A DNA stretch of 64,000 nt from Linnemannia elongata. Taxonomy: Eukaryota; Mortierellomycota; Mortierellomycetes; Mortierellales; Mortierellaceae. Under the pieces are notes generated by a model that worked only from the letters and a program-made list of their open reading frames with translations, ran no database searches and was not told the origin of the DNA. The position numbers and the translations under genes are program-made. How positions within the stretch are numbered: position 1 is the stretch's first letter; every line of letters begins with the position of its first letter. The DNA is taken from the NCBI GenBank assembly GCA_036320915.1, contig JAXBDG010000006.1, positions 1,364,001 to 1,428,000 of the forward strand. The letters run 5' to 3'. Below are positions 1 to 11,950 of this stretch, piece after piece.

Positions 1-30
1 ATATGCAACTGGGTGTCTGCTATTGATGAT

Positions 31-36
31 TTTATT
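31..36 (-). terminator. Possible poly(A) signal of the epimerase-like gene
   Basis: AATAAA read on the minus strand, about 190 bases past the stop codon of the epimerase-like gene. The distance is rather long, so this is a candidate only. The rest of bases 1-227 is A-rich flank with no gene that I can see. Confidence 0.3.
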
Positions 37-227
37 TCATATTGGGGATAGCGAGGTCATTGCTAATTCTTGAGGATTCATGCGCCTTGCGCGCAAAGCC
101 CACAAATCAGCGTGTGAAAAAAAAAGCAAAAGTGCTGGGAAAAAGAAAAGAAAGGGGAGGGTAAAAGGGTAAAAGAGTGGGAGCTAAAAGGAATTGGATT
201 AAGCATCCAACTTTTCTATTCAACTCT

Positions 228-1244
228 TTAAGCAGAGGAGCGCTGCTTGAAGCCAGCCAACCATGAACGGGCATAGACATTCAAACCGACAGCAAATCCA
301 GTCTTGGTAGGGGTCCAACCCAACACAGTCTTGGCACGAGTGCTTCCGGACGAGACCTTGGTGTTGAAAGCCTGGATAAAGATCTCTGGGAAGCCATTGC
401 CCTCTGGAACTCCGGTCAATTGAATCTGGGGACCCTTGTATCCGAGCTCCTTGGCAAACTTTGTTAAGATGTAGGCGAGGCTCTCGTGGGAGGTCGTGAC
501 ATCAAAGACAGGGTAGGAAGACTTGTGGCCCGAGATGGTTTCGAGTCTTTCGACGGCTGCGACAAAGGCTGAGGCAGCGTCGTCGACGTGGACGAGGGAG
601 ACACCGGCTTCGGGGTCAGCGGGGAGGGTGATGGGAGTGTTGTTTTGAATGGCGTTATAGATCTGTCCAAAGTAAAGGTCCCAGATCTTGCCGTGACCAC
701 CATAGACGAGGGAGGGGCGGATAATGGCGGCGTAGAGGTGTTCATAGGATCCCAGAACCTCGCGTTCCAACTCAGGGCGCCAGGCGACGAGGGTGGGGGG
801 TTGGTGGAGTGAGGTCTTGACGCCGACGGGGGTGAGGTCTGAGGAGACATTGTCGCCAGATCCGTGGAGCCACATGCCAGATCCATAGATGTATCCAATG
901 CGGGGCTGGTGGTTGGCTTGACGTTCCTTGGAGAGACGGACGAGAGGCTCGAGGATGGTCTTGACGCCGTTCTTGGAAGCCGAGAGGTCGATGACGACGT
1001 CGATGTTTTCAGATTTGACGGTTTCGAGCCAGGGGAGAGTGGCTGAAGGGCGGAGGATCGAGTGAGACTCGGAGGATTCGGGCTCGACAGGGCCGACGAT
1101 GGGGATAACTTCGTTGAGGAGGAGGGTGGACTCGTTGGCAGTCGAGCGGGTGGTTCCGTAGACGATGTGGTTTGCTTGGCGGAGCTGCTGGGAGACGCGA
1201 AGACCGATGTAGCCGGCGGCACCGATGACAAGAACCTTGACCAT
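228..1244 (-). CDS. NAD(P)-dependent epimerase/dehydratase-like protein (extended SDR)
   Basis: Intact single-exon gene of 338 residues. The N-terminus is a Rossmann nucleotide-binding fold: hydrophobic strand VKVLVIG followed by GAAGYIG (GxxGxxG), about residues 3-15. Further in lie an acidic strand end (IDVVIDLSAS, near residue 80), a YGSGMW segment and IIRPSLVYG (near 175), the latter typical of extended short-chain dehydrogenases and epimerases. A canonical YxxxK pair is not obvious, so the reaction is unknown; it may be an NmrA-like or atypical SDR. No signal peptide is visible, so a cytosolic location is likely. The start is the first ATG and sits directly before the Rossmann strand. 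It is divergent from delta-COP, with a TATA-like box about 125 bases upstream. Family is confident, substrate is not. Confidence 0.85.
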   Translation of the reverse strand: MVKVLVIGAAGYIGLRVSQQLRQANHIVYGTTRSTANESTLLLNEVIPIVGPVEPESSESHSILRPSATLPWLETVKSENIDVVIDLSASKNGVKTILEPLVRLSKERQANHQPRIGYIYGSGMWLHGSGDNVSSDLTPVGVKTSLHQPPTLVAWRPELEREVLGSYEHLYAAIIRPSLVYGGHGKIWDLYFGQIYNAIQNNTPITLPADPEAGVSLVHVDDAASAFVAAVERLETISGHKSSYPVFDVTTSHESLAYILTKFAKELGYKGPQIQLTGVPEGNGFPEIFIQAFNTKVSSGSTRAKTVLGWTPTKTGFAVGLNVYARSWLAGFKQRSSA

Positions 1245-1368
1245 TGTGGTATATGTGTATGTGTTTTTTGGAGTGGAGGGTTTGGTGAATTGGAGTTGTT
1301 GTGGTTGCTTTAGAGTGAAGCTTGAGAGTGTTGAAGATGAAGATGAAAAATGACGCGAAGGGCGGTCC

Positions 1369-1375
1369 TTTTATA
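1369..1375 (-). promoter_or_regulatory. TATA-like box of the epimerase-like gene
   Basis: TATAAAA on the minus strand, followed by GGACC, about 125 bases upstream of the start codon at 1244. Position and sequence fit a fungal core promoter. There is no experimental support. Confidence 0.45.
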
Positions 1376-2011
1376 CCCGTGTTGGTGACTTGAGCGTGAC
1401 AACATACGACAGAAGGAGTGTTCCATTCCGCCATCCTCATGCGGCGATATCGCCATGGGTCCAGAACAACAACTTAACAAGCAACGAGTGCTTGGTTTCA
1501 CCAATAGCGACATCAACAATACAATAAACGACGAATGGGCAGCATAGGAGGCAAGAAGGCAAAGAGAAAAAGAGGCGAGGTGTTGATTGATAATCCGGCT
1601 AATGTGAGTGCGGGATGCAATCATACGGACGTTAAAATAAAGCAAAATCCTTATTTTTCATGGTCGCCGAAAGTACACAGCACTAAAAAGTAAACTGCGC
1701 TGAGTGTATGTAGTGTTGTTTACAACTGACTTCCACGTCCAGCTGGATTTGTCAACCCATGTCATTCCAATACCACAAATTCGCCGCTCCAATGAGCCCA
1801 ATTTGCGGCATGGAACAGGTCATAGGCTGTGCTCGCGAAGAAAAAAAAGTTGTGACGTCATTTTGGTCGCCTTGAAGAAGCGTGAAATAGGTGGTTGGAC
1901 TGCTACATCCAATTGGCCCTTGGCTCAAAGGTGTAATTTTATGGTTGGGCGTTACTCTTATTCAGACAAGCAAGCACACTCATCAACCATACTACCACCT
2001 ACACGTTCGAC
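1376..2011. other. Intergenic region between divergent epimerase-like and delta-COP genes
   Basis: About 640 bases holding the upstream regions of both divergent genes. Short ORFs here have no recognisable protein features. I see no RNA gene or repeat. Confidence 0.5.
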
Positions 2012-4539
2012 ATGGTAATGGAAAGAAACCGCGACCACGACAACACCTATCACGAAAAGGAACAAATGACAGCCTTCAAAGACGATACATTACTCAGCAG
2101 GACATAGTTGTCGTGGCGCACAAGGAAGAAGCAGAAGGTAGCAAGGCACCATACGCTGACGACACGCCATCTCTTCCATGTCGCTATATATAGGTTGTTC
2201 TCGCAATCTCTGTTTGCACCAAAAGTGGCAAAGGTAAACGAGTGTGTTTATACCCTAGCACTATGCACGAACAACCAAGGAAGAAAGGGAGCACTCAGGG
2301 CATGAATGCTGTTGGACCAGGCGACCAAGGCAGGAAGCTAAAACCTTTCATCTCGTTATTCTACCTCTGGGAATCAATTGTCTAGCACTCATCTCGCGTC
2401 AGTTCCGGGAGATGACGCGAGCCAGGATTGAGGGTTTGATTGCTTCGTTCCCCAAGTTGACAAGCAGCGGACAACAGCACACCACCATCGAGACAGACCA
2501 TGTTCGCTATGTATATCAGCCGCTTGAGGAGCTCTTCATAGTCCTTATCACCAACAAGCAGTCCAATATCCTTCAAGGTAACAATTTGCCCATCGGAGAC
2601 TTCTTTCTGTCATTTTTTGCGGTCATTTTATCGGAGCTGAGTATGTTATACTGATCATTTTACATGCCCTTATAGATATCGATACACTGCAATTGGTGTC
2701 GAGGGTGGTGTCATCAACCTGCAGACCGACAGATGCGCGTGAGATTGACAGGAACGCGTTTGAGCTGTTGAGTTCTTTCGACGAGATCATTTCATTGGGT
2801 TACCGTGAGAACGTCAACCTCGCCCAGGTCGGAAGTATCTCCGAGATGGAGAGTCACGAAGAGAAGATCCAAGAGATGATCGAAAAGGTAACATCGTAGT
2901 CAGCATCCAGGTGTTCATTGCCTTCGGGGTATTTTTTTTCTCGATTCGTATCGATATGCTTACTAAGTTTCTCCTGTTGCTATTCACTTAATAGAACAAG
3001 GAACGCGAGGCAAAGGAGGAATTGAAGCGCAGGGCAAAGATCTTGGACCTTCAACGCAAGGAGCAGAAAAAGAACATGGGCGGGATGGGAGGAGGCGGCG
3101 GATTCGGCCAGGGCATGGGAGGTGGAGGTGGTTACGGTGGTGGTTACGGTGGTCAGAGTGGCAGCTCCGGCATGGGGGGTATGGGAGGTATGGGAGGTGT
3201 GGGTATGGGCGGCAACCAAGGATACGAGTCACCCTCCATTGACGACAGTGCCTCAAAGTTCAAGTATGCCTGCAGAACTTTGCTACGTGTCACTTTTCAG
3301 GAAAAACGATTAAGACATTATACCTGGAGAGATCAACTAACATATTGGGTTCTTGTTTTTGTTAGCAACCCTGCACCAAAGGCATCGGCAACAAAGGCAA
3401 GAGGCATGCAATTGGGACGCAAGCAAAACAACAACGACCTGTTCGAGTCATTGCGCTCAGAAGTCGAGTCGCCACCAATTCATCAACAGCAGCAGCTGCA
3501 ACAGCATACACCTGTTCAGTCCACCTACTCTGCCCCTGCCCAGCCCGACATCCACATGGAGAGCGTGCATGCCCACATCGAGGAAAAAATTACTATGGTT
3601 GCCACCAGGGATGGTGGTTTGGAGAACATGGAGGTCAAGGGAGACTTGATGCTTCGCGTCTCGGATCCTTCCAAGGCCAGGATCAGTCTTGCCCTTCGTC
3701 ATTTGGAGGACCCCAGCATTCAGTTCAAGGTGAGAGACTATTTACTATGAAACTTGTGGCAAATTAACCTTTGCCTTTGGAATTCTTGCTTTATGTGAGG
3801 TAGATACTGACAAGCATGGTCTTTGTTTTGCCCCACATACTTTCGACATGATAGACACACCCCAATGTCAACAAGGTCTTGTTCAACAGCGACAAGGTTA
3901 TCGCTTTCAGAGATGCTTCAAAAGAATTCCCACTCAACACGCCCACAGGAGTATTACGTTGGAGATTCGTCACCAAGGATGAGAGTTACATCCCACTTTC
4001 GAGTAAGGATTTAGACTTTTCACCGTTTGTTTTTTTGTTGTCGGAGTGGGTATCAGGACCACTTGGCTGGACTGTGTATTAACTTTGCCGATTCAACTTT
4101 TGCCTTTGTTTAGTCAACTGCTGGCCTTCTCCTTGTGGTGATGGAACGAGCGATGTCAACATTGAGTACCAGCTGGAAAATGAGGAAATGGAGTTTAAGA
4201 ATGTGAACATTATCATCCCCTATCCGTAAGTTGCCACCTTATTTCTTACACATGACTATATCACCCAGTAATATGATAGTTGCTGACAATGCCTTTTATC
4301 GCTTGGCTTTCTTGGATTGATATAATAGAGAAGGAGCACAGCTTCATGTAGGAAATGTAGATGGCAAGTACACGGTGGATCATCAATTAGGCGGATTGGT
4401 TTGGCAGTTACCCACGATTGATTCGTCCAACCCTTCAGGAAGTCTGGAGTTCAACTGCGAGGGCGAGGATGCCGATGTTTTCTTCCCTGTCACTGTTCAG
4501 TTTGAATGCGAGCGTCTTATTTGTGATGTCGATGTAAGT

Positions 4540-4589
<50 letters not shown>

Positions 4590-4761
4590 AAAGACATGGA
4601 AAAAGAAGTGAAAGCTAAAAAAACCTAACTTTTATGTTATGTTATGTTACGTTTGACCCTGTTTTCTCTAGGTTCTGAGTGTTACTCAGGTGGCAGACGG
4701 ATCTGAGGTTACATTCTCAAAGCAGAGTATTCTGACACCAGTTGAGTACAGTATCCTGTAA
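2012..4761 (+). CDS. RET2: Coatomer subunit delta (delta-COP)
   Basis: Delta subunit of the COPI coat, which carries retrograde Golgi-to-ER traffic. I rebuilt ten exons: 2012-2014, 2194-2233, 2386-2577, 2676-2887, 2995-3263, 3366-3729, 3855-4002, 4114-4225, 4329-4533, 4672-4761. All phases agree and give 544 residues. The N-terminal longin-like domain begins [20 protein letters not shown] and continues [18 protein letters not shown] charged helix is followed by a Gly/Met-rich linker (near 3076-3230). The C-terminal mu-homology domain has [41 protein letters not shown] and a terminal [17 protein letters not shown]. The first exon is only the ATG, with the intron starting directly after it; that start is inferred from an ATG followed by GTAATG. 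Intron 9 holds a 45-T tract. Length matches the family. Confidence 0.93.
4544..4588. repeat. Poly-T tract (45 T) in delta-COP intron 9
   Basis: Uninterrupted run of 45 T, ten bases after the GTAAGT donor of the last intron. It is the longest homopolymer in the window. Confidence 0.95.
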
Positions 4762-4964
4762 ACGACCAGGATAGTAGGACAGCAGGGCAGCAGGACATGG
4801 GACGCAGGATTTGTATCATCGTTGGAAGGGAATGGCTGTGACAGACAGACGGAAAAATTGATGTTTTTCGTTCTTGTTTTGCACAACTTCTGCGAAAGTG
4901 AACGCCTGCGATAACGAGAACTTGGAGCACCAACCACCCACCCACACACACACACACAACAAAA

Positions 4965-4970
4965 AATAAA
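4965..4970 (+). terminator. Possible poly(A) signal of delta-COP
   Basis: AATAAA about 200 bases after the delta-COP stop codon, behind a CA-rich stretch. It lies within 50 bases of the poly(A) signal of the convergent monooxygenase gene, so the 3' ends nearly meet. Confidence 0.4.
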
Positions 4971-5013
4971 TGGATTCCCCCCTTCAGATTAGAGCCCACT
5001 TCTGAACGTGCCT

Positions 5014-5019
5014 TTTATT
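5014..5019 (-). terminator. Poly(A) signal of monooxygenase copy 1
   Basis: AATAAA on the minus strand, 32 bases past the stop codon at 5051. A hexamer at the same place follows copies 3, 5 and 6, which supports it. Confidence 0.55.
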
Positions 5020-5050
5020 ACTGTGCGAGATACAAGAGCGTCACTCTTTT

Positions 5051-7084
5051 CTACACAGCGGCAGCAGGAGTGTTGGTAGTAGTAAGCGAGGGACTGGCAG
5101 TATGCAAATGGGCCTGCTCTTCCTTGTAGCGCTGCGAGACCATCTGTGGGATGACATATCCAATCCCACGAACAGGGATCTGAGGAAGGAAGGTGGCCTG
5201 GGGTCGGAATTCCAGGCCCTTCATGTTTCCTCTCAATCTGAACGATTCAGGCAGCCAGTTGAATACGACAGTTCGCAAAAATCTATCCATCATTGACTGG
5301 TATGTGGCAACATACGACAGATACAAAAAAAATATTTAGTTCATATCCCAAGGAAAAAAAAAAAAAGCAGCATTTCATGTTTATGTGGAAAACTCAAATA
5401 GCGTACCTGGCCGTAGAGAAGTTTGGCGTTCATTCGACTCGCCTCGCATTGACCCTTGACTCGAGAGTAGCGCTCTTCCTTGAAGGCGCTGAGTGTTTCC
5501 TTAATGTCGTCCGGTGAAAGGCCATTCATCTCGTAGAGGCAGTTTGCGAGAACCACCGCATCCTGCATTGAGGTCACTGCACCCAAACCCGCACTTGGAA
5601 GGAGCTTGTGACAAGCTAAGGAAGAGTTGCGTGAGAGCAAAGAACAGAAGGAAAGGAAAAAAATATTGTTTCAGCGCAAGTAGGGAATCAGTCTTGCGAG
5701 AGCACGCTATGCCACAATGACTAAAACAAAAAAAAACAAAAGTAAACATACCATCGCCAATGAGGACAGTCCGGCCATGGTTCCAAGTCTCGAACAACTT
5801 GTCTTCCAAGAAAACCTTGGAGATGTTATCCTGTGGAGTCGCGTCAATGAGGTCTCCCAATGTCTTGTTTCCGAAGGGAATAAGAAAGTTGCGCACTTCC
5901 TTAATCATCGGGTCTCTCGAGTCCCCGCTCCACTCTGCATTCTTGAACTTGTTTTCGTTTGCTTGGACAGTCGAAAGCTGAAGAATCACGTTCCAACAGA
6001 TCCTGTTTCCTGGAACTGAGAATGCACTCCACTGAAAAACAACAAAAGGAATGGCATTGATCAGAGATATGCATTCTAAGCACATTCCATAAGACTAATA
6101 ACAGCGAAGGAATAGACCAATTCAAGTTCTTTGTTCTTACACAGTAATTGCTGTTCATGCCAATGATCTGGTTGATGTTAGCGACCTCATCGTCGACACC
6201 AGGATACTCGGCAGGATCAAGTGGCGTAGTAGTACCAACCATACAAATGTACCCTTTATCCATCTCCTGAGTATCCACAACAGGGAGGATATTCTTCTCC
6301 TGCATCTCCTTGTATAGCTCCTGGCGAACACTGCTGTAGGCACCATCTGCTCCAACGAGAACGTCGCCGTTGTAAGAAGTTCCATCACTGCAAGTGATCC
6401 TGACCTCTTTCTCGTCCTGCTCAACTCGAATGATCTTCTTGTTGAACTTGATCTTTTCGGACGGGATCTTGGACAGGAGAAGGTCATACAGGTCGGTGCG
6501 TGCGAAGATGGCAATGTTGTAACCGATCCTAAACGATAAAATAATGTATGTTTGAATTCGTTTCGAATTTTTCCTGGTCAAACGACTCATTACTTTGAAA
6601 GAAAAGAAGGTACAACTTACTCATGACGGACTCTGGTCACTATTCTCGCAGCGACGCTCAGGTCGCCATATAAGATGTTGAACGTACTGTCAGCACGAAG
6701 TGAGACCTTCTCCAGTTCTTCGTACAGTCCGAGCTGCTCAAAGGCAGGAAGGATGCCAGCATTCAACGACATGACCGCTCCTGTGAAACAAAAAAAGAGC
6801 AGGTTACGATTAATGGTCGAGTAGGGAGTATTTTAGTGGCAAAACAAGAACTCATTTTTTTTTGGTGTCGCATGGATGTGTTTGAAAAAGTAGTGTCATT
6901 GCATACCTAATGGCTTCACTTCCTTGGCACGCTCATAAACTTGGTAGGGGATACTAGCTCGCTCCAGGAGGATAGCCAAAAAGAGGCCCGCTACTCCCGC
7001 ACCCACTATCAAAACATGAGGGTTCTTGTGTTTGCTGGGAGAAGAAGAGGAGTTAGGTGTTGGTGTGGGTGTGTCAATGGTCAT
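5051..7084 (-). CDS. FAD-dependent monooxygenase, array copy 1
   Basis: Group A (PF01494-type) flavoprotein monooxygenase of 486 residues. Six exons: 7084-6907, 6780-6621, 6528-6141, 6031-5752, 5615-5407, 5296-5051. Exon 1 has the ADP-binding strand VLIVGAGVAGLFLAILLERA (GxGxxG). Exon 3 has the DG-type motif DVLVGADGAYSSVRQ, which contacts FAD/NADPH in this family. Exons 4-5 join to form the GD motif TVLIGDG-ACHKLLPSAGLGAV, for ribityl/pyrophosphate contact. Exon 6 is the family tail (FNWLPESFRL, then FRPQATFLPQ). No signal peptide or membrane segment stands out. The substrate is unknown: such enzymes hydroxylate or epoxidise small molecules in secondary or detoxifying metabolism. It is the most diverged at the N-terminus (Pro/Ser-rich lead) and lies at the downstream end of the array. 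Confidence 0.88.
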
Positions 7085-7193
7085 TATATGAGCAGGGAGC
7101 GAGGGGGGTAAATGAGAGTGTGAATGAAAAAAAAGAAGGAAAAAAAAGAAAGTTGATCAGATGAAAGAAAGAGATGGAAGCGGATGGGAACAG

Positions 7194-7209
7194 AGTTGAC
7201 ATCCACCAT
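7194..7209 (-). promoter_or_regulatory. Candidate shared upstream element, copy 1
   Basis: The plus strand reads GTTGACATCCACCATC, about 110 bases before the copy 1 start. Closely similar words lie about 130 bases before copies 3 (GTTGACTGACATTCGACATC) and 6 (GTTGACATTCGACATC). It may be a conserved promoter or leader element, or simply leftover duplication homology. Confidence 0.3.
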
Positions 7210-7354
7210 CGTCTTTCGGTGGGCTCCCTCAAAAAAAAAACAAGTCCTAACAAGTTTATTCAGGTGCATATACATATGGGTCCATGGGTGGGAGACAGAC
7301 ATGAATCGAAAAATACCAAACTCCAACTGCATAACCTTAATTTGAACCGCTTAA

Positions 7355-9488
7355 TCAAACCACCGAAGTATCGCTCGCCACCCTCTCTTGCTCTTTCTGG
7401 TATCTCTCCGAGACCCTCTGAGGAAGAATGGGGGTTGTTCCTCTGTTAGGAACCTGGGGCAAGAAGACCGCCTGCGGTCTGTATTCCATCCCTTTGTACG
7501 CGCCCTTGGACTGAACCGACCTGGGCGTAAAGGTGAACACAGCATATCGGAGGAGTTTCTCGAACCATGTCTACATAGCAGCATGGATAAGAAAAGGAAA
7601 AGGAAAAGCTTGTGTTAGAATATAATTTGTCCACATCAATGTTCGTGTCTTTCAGAAAACCTGCAGAACACGAGTGCGTCTGTGATTTAATGATCGTTTT
7701 TACCTTTCCGTAGAGGAGTTTGGCGTTGAGTTTGCTGGCTTCGTATTGATCCTTGACCTTGGAGTACCGCTCGTCCCGGAACTCCTGGAGGGCTTCCTTG
7801 ACTCCCTGGTATGATTGAGACTTGATATCGTACAGACTGTTGGCGAGTGCGACGGCATCCTGAATGGCTGTCACCGCGCCTAGTCCTGCACTAGGGAGGA
7901 GCTATTAGAGAGGCGTGAAAAAGGACAAGGTTAATAACATGCCTTCTTGTTGCTACACTGAAAGGGGTTCTCTGTCGTCCATCACTCCTACGTTACCTTG
8001 TGGCAAGCTAGCAGTGGAAGAAATCAAACAAGAAGGGTCTTGTTAGTCAATACGGTCGAGGTTAAGAACTACAAATATGTACGACAAACCCGTCGGGATT
8101 TGGCCAGTTTACCTACCATCTCCAATGAGAGCAACACGACCATGGTTCCATGTTTCAAACATCTTGTCCTCCAAGTAAACGCGTGAGATAATATCGCTAG
8201 GTGTCGCATTAATAAGGTCGCCAAGAGTTCCACCAAGTGGAATCAAAAAGTCCTTGACCTCGGCAATCATGGCATCATTCGACTCGGAGCTCCATTCTGC
8301 ATTCTTGAGCTTTTGCTTCTCTGCCTCTCCGAGCGAGTCCAGCTGCGAGATAACATTCCAGCAGATCCGGTTTCCTGGTACAGTGAACGCGCTCCACTAG
8401 TGATCAAATAAAACGCGATTGAGGTTTCAGATTAATAAAAGTCGTTATATCATTGCTTAGAACGGGGTTTTTTAATCATTTCAGCAAAGTATATTCGTCT
8501 CACCGAATAGGCGTTTCCTTGACCGAGGATCTGATTGATACTGGCCTCCTTGCTGTCGATACCTGGATAATCTACAAGAGACAGCTCCTTTGTAGTCCCT
8601 ACCATGCAAATGAATCCCTTGTTCAATTCCTGAGCATCCAGAGGAGGGAGAGCCTTTTCTTCCTGTAGTTGCTTGTATAGCCCTTGACGGACAGCACTGT
8701 ACGCGCCATCCGCCCCGACGAGAACGTCGCCACTGTAAGATGTTCCATCACTGCATGTGATCTTGGCCTCCTTCTCGTTTTGCTTGACCGAGATAACTTT
8801 TTTGTTGAATTGAATCTTTCCAGGAGGGATGCGGGCGAGGAGGAGGTCGTAAAAGTCTGGACGTGCAAAGGCGATGTGATCGTACCCCACGCTATGAAAA
8901 CGAAATCAACAAAAAAATTAAACTTTCGTTCTTACACTCATATACAAACTCAACTCACATCAAAGGAGCTCATATTAAGCGCATTGATCACAGCCCAAAA
9001 TCATGGCGAGACAGATTGGCTGGTGATAATTGCGCCTTACAAGTCTGCAACGGAACTCCTTAAAGTGATGACTTTTGTCATATCTCCGTTGTAGATGTTG
9101 AATCCTCCTGTAATGGGCAATGACACCTTTTGCAATTGCTCGTAAATGCCGAGCTGCTCCAAAGCTGGGAACACTCCTGCATTTAAGGACATTACGGCGC
9201 CTGTGGATAGTAATCATGGAACAAAAAATCGGGACAAATAGTGAGAGAGTCGTATCAGTGAGAGTACGAGAGTAATAGGTCAAGTATTGACACCAAGATG
9301 GACGGGCATGAGCAGGTCCAGCGGTTCAATCATTTGTTATTTTGTATACCAAGAGGCTTGACACTCTTTGCTCGTTCAAAGACGGAAAAGTCAATGCCGG
9401 CCTTGTCGAGGAGGATTGCCAGCATGAGTCCACCCACTCCTGCACCGGAAATGAGGACGTGGAAAGGCTTTGGTTGTTCAACGGCCAT
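7355..9488 (-). CDS. FAD-dependent monooxygenase, array copy 2
   Basis: 463-residue paralogue in seven exons: 9488-9350, 9200-9041, 8891-8504, 8396-8117, 8007-7997, 7901-7704, 7570-7355. The short N-terminus starts MAVEQPKPFHVLISGAGVGG, about 15 residues shorter than copies 3-6. Exon 2 is AVMSLNAGVFPALEQLG. Exon 3 has VLVGADGAYSAVRQ. The GD motif is split by an extra intron, so an 11-base microexon (8007-7997) encodes A-C-H-K, and the next exon resumes LLPSAGLGAV. Exons 5a+5b together are 209 nt, equal to exon 5 of the other copies, which supports the model. The tail ends SDTSVV. Function is as for the family, substrate unknown. It lies 270 bases upstream of copy 1. Confidence 0.85.
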
Positions 9489-9924
9489 AGAGAAAATGGA
9501 GAGAGGTCGGTTGACGGGTGGCGGTAAGGATGGAGAGTGAAAAGTGATGAAAGAAGAATGAGGAGATGAGAAGAGAGAAAGAGTGAGAAAGAGGGCAATG
9601 GGATGAAAGAAGAAAAAGGTGGCACAAACAAAATGAAGTCAGGCAAGAAGGGATTGTACCTTGAATTCTTTTGCTCTCAAAATCACATTCAACACAGACA
9701 AACAAACGACCAATGGTAGCATTCTTTTCTCGCTCTCTTTGCGAGAAGAAGAAACAAGTGCACGTTCATAATTTCCCCTGTGGATCTGTGGATGGACACG
9801 GCGATAAGTGAGCAGCGCCTTTCAAACAACCGGTTCAAGCACAACGTTCAAAGGTATTCTTGAGCGATCAGAGATTAGTGACCCAATTTGTTCGTTTTAT
9901 AACAATTTATTGCTGTTCAACCTT
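9489..9924. other. Intergenic spacer between array copies 2 and 3
   Basis: About 430 bases: the purine-rich (plus strand) leader of copy 2 and the 3' end of copy 3, including a minus-strand AATAAA at 9906-9911, 14 bases past the copy 3 stop. No further gene seen. Confidence 0.6.
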
Positions 9925-11950
9925 TCACACTGCCGCTGCTCCTCCGCCTTCATTCTTTGTGTTCACGACAGTTTTACCAAGCTTGGCTTGCTCCTCTTGG
10001 TACCGCTTGGAGACTCTTTGGGGAAGAACGGGGGTAGTCCCCCTGTTGGGCACTTGAGGGAGGAAGGCGGCTTGAGGACGAAAGTCCATTCCCTTGTAAG
10101 CGCCCTTGTCAAGTATCGTTTGGGGGATAAAGTTAAATGCGACGTAGCGCATGACTTGGTCAATGAATTTCTATAGGAGGATGATACCGAGAGAAAAGTT
10201 CCATCATTCGTCGCTTATTAACACGCTCCAACATCCACTTCTACTTGACTTCTTGATAGTGCGATGGTGCGAAAAGAGTCCATGCTTACATGGCCATAAA
10301 TGAGCTTGGCGTTGGTCTTGCTGGCTGAGAACTGGTCCTTGACTTTAGAGTATCGCTCTTCCTTGTACATCTCGAATGCTTCCTTGACGTCCAATGGGGA
10401 AAGTCCTTTCATGTCATAGAGACAGTTAGCGAGAGTCACGGCGTCCTGCATTGCTGTCACTGCACCCAGACCAGCACTCGGAAGAAGTTTATGGCAAGCT
10501 GCGTCGAAGCGACCGAACAAGAAAAAATGCGACGGAAGATAGAGGTTCGATGAGAAGGAGTAAGCATGAATGCAGGTACACATGTAAGTGTCTGAGAGCA
10601 CAATTTACCGATTGTGATCAAAACAAAATCAGCAAAAGGAAACAGAGTACACAAACCATCGCCAACAAGGACCGTTCGACCATAATGCCAAGTCTCGAAC
10701 AACTTGTCCTCCAGGAAAACACGGGAGATGTTGTCCCGCGGAGTGGCATCAATAAGGTCTCCCAGTGTGCCGCCAAAGGGGATGAGGAAATCCCTGACCT
10801 CTTTGATCATCGGCTCGCTTGTCTCTGGACCCCACTCCGAGTTCTTGAACTTGTGCTCAGACGCTTCCTTGACGGTAGATAACTGGAGAATGGCGTTCCA
10901 GCAGATTCTGTTTCCGGGGACAGTGAAGGCGCTCCACTATAGAAAAAAGAGCAGTGGTCAACAAGACGAGACGTGGACACAAGCGCCAATGGGCGATACC
11001 GCTCAAAAAGCACTATATGTGACCGAGAAAAATAAAGCAGTTCCTACAGAGTAGAGGTTGTTCTTGCCAATGATCTGGTTGATATTGGCGGTCTCGGAAT
11101 CCAGTCCTGGATACTTGACGGGATCAAGCGGATCGGTGGTGCCGACCATACAGATGAACCCTTTGTTCAGCTCGTTTCCATCCGAAAGAGGGAGCTTCCC
11201 AAGCCTCTCCAGTCGTTTGTAAAGAGACTGACGAACACCACTGTAGGCGCCATCGGCACCGACGAGGATGTCGCCATGGTAGGTTGTTCCGTCAGCACAA
11301 CGAATCATCACGCCTTCTTTATTTTGTTCCAGAGACATTACTTTCTTGCTGAAGTGTATCCTTTCACGGGGCACTCGAGACAACAAGAGGTCGTAAAACT
11401 CAGGCCGAGGGAACACTATGTGAGGGTACCCGATACTGATTGAACGAAAACAAACGTATGTAAGAAAGATATCTCAATAAGGCTCTTTTTCTCTTCACCC
11501 CATTAGTTTGAATGACCTACTACTGGGCGACATTGCTCTTGAGGGAAGTAACTCTTGTCAAGTCGCCGCTGTATATTGCAAGTCCCCCTGTCGCTGGCAA
11601 CGATAACTTCATCAGTTCGTCGTACAGCCCGAGTTGTTCCAAAGCAGGAAAGACCCCCGCGTTCAGGGACATAACGGCACCTATTGTGAGTGATATACTA
11701 GGCAATATTAGTAATCGAGGGACGAAGCGAAAGAGAACAAAGTAATGTATGCCGATTGATGCCTACCCAGGGGCTTGACCTCCTTGGCACGTTCGTAGAT
11801 CTCGTAAGGGATGCCGGCCTTATCCAACAGGATGCCCAGAAGGAGACCAGCAAGCCCAGCTCCGACAATCATGACATGAGGGTTCTTGCCGTCGCTCAGA
11901 GGAGGCGCCTGGGAAGGGTATTTGATTGAAGGTTCATTGTCTAGCGCCAT
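9925..11950 (-). CDS. FAD-dependent monooxygenase, array copy 3
   Basis: Six-exon paralogue of about 488 residues; exons near 11950-11767, 11680-11521, 11435-11048, 10936-10657, 10498-10290, 10170-9925. Exon 1 has PHVMIVGAGLAGLLLGILLD (GxGxxG). Exon 3 has YHGDILVGADGAYSGVRQ and GFICMVGTTDPLDP. Exon 4 has WSAFTVPGNRICW and ends at GD, continued in exon 5 as ACHKLLPSAGLGAVTAMQDA. Exon 6 has MDFRPQAAFLPQVPNRG. The exon 2 donor is ambiguous: GTAGTA, or GTAGGT three bases later, both in frame. Exon 4 is almost identical to that of copy 4 although its surroundings are not. The C-terminal tail is Gly/Ala-rich. Substrate is unknown. Confidence 0.88.

Noticed and set aside
3022..3256. Minus-strand frames over the Gly-rich linker of delta-COP
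   Set aside because: Shadows of the GGN-repeat coding sequence on the other strand.
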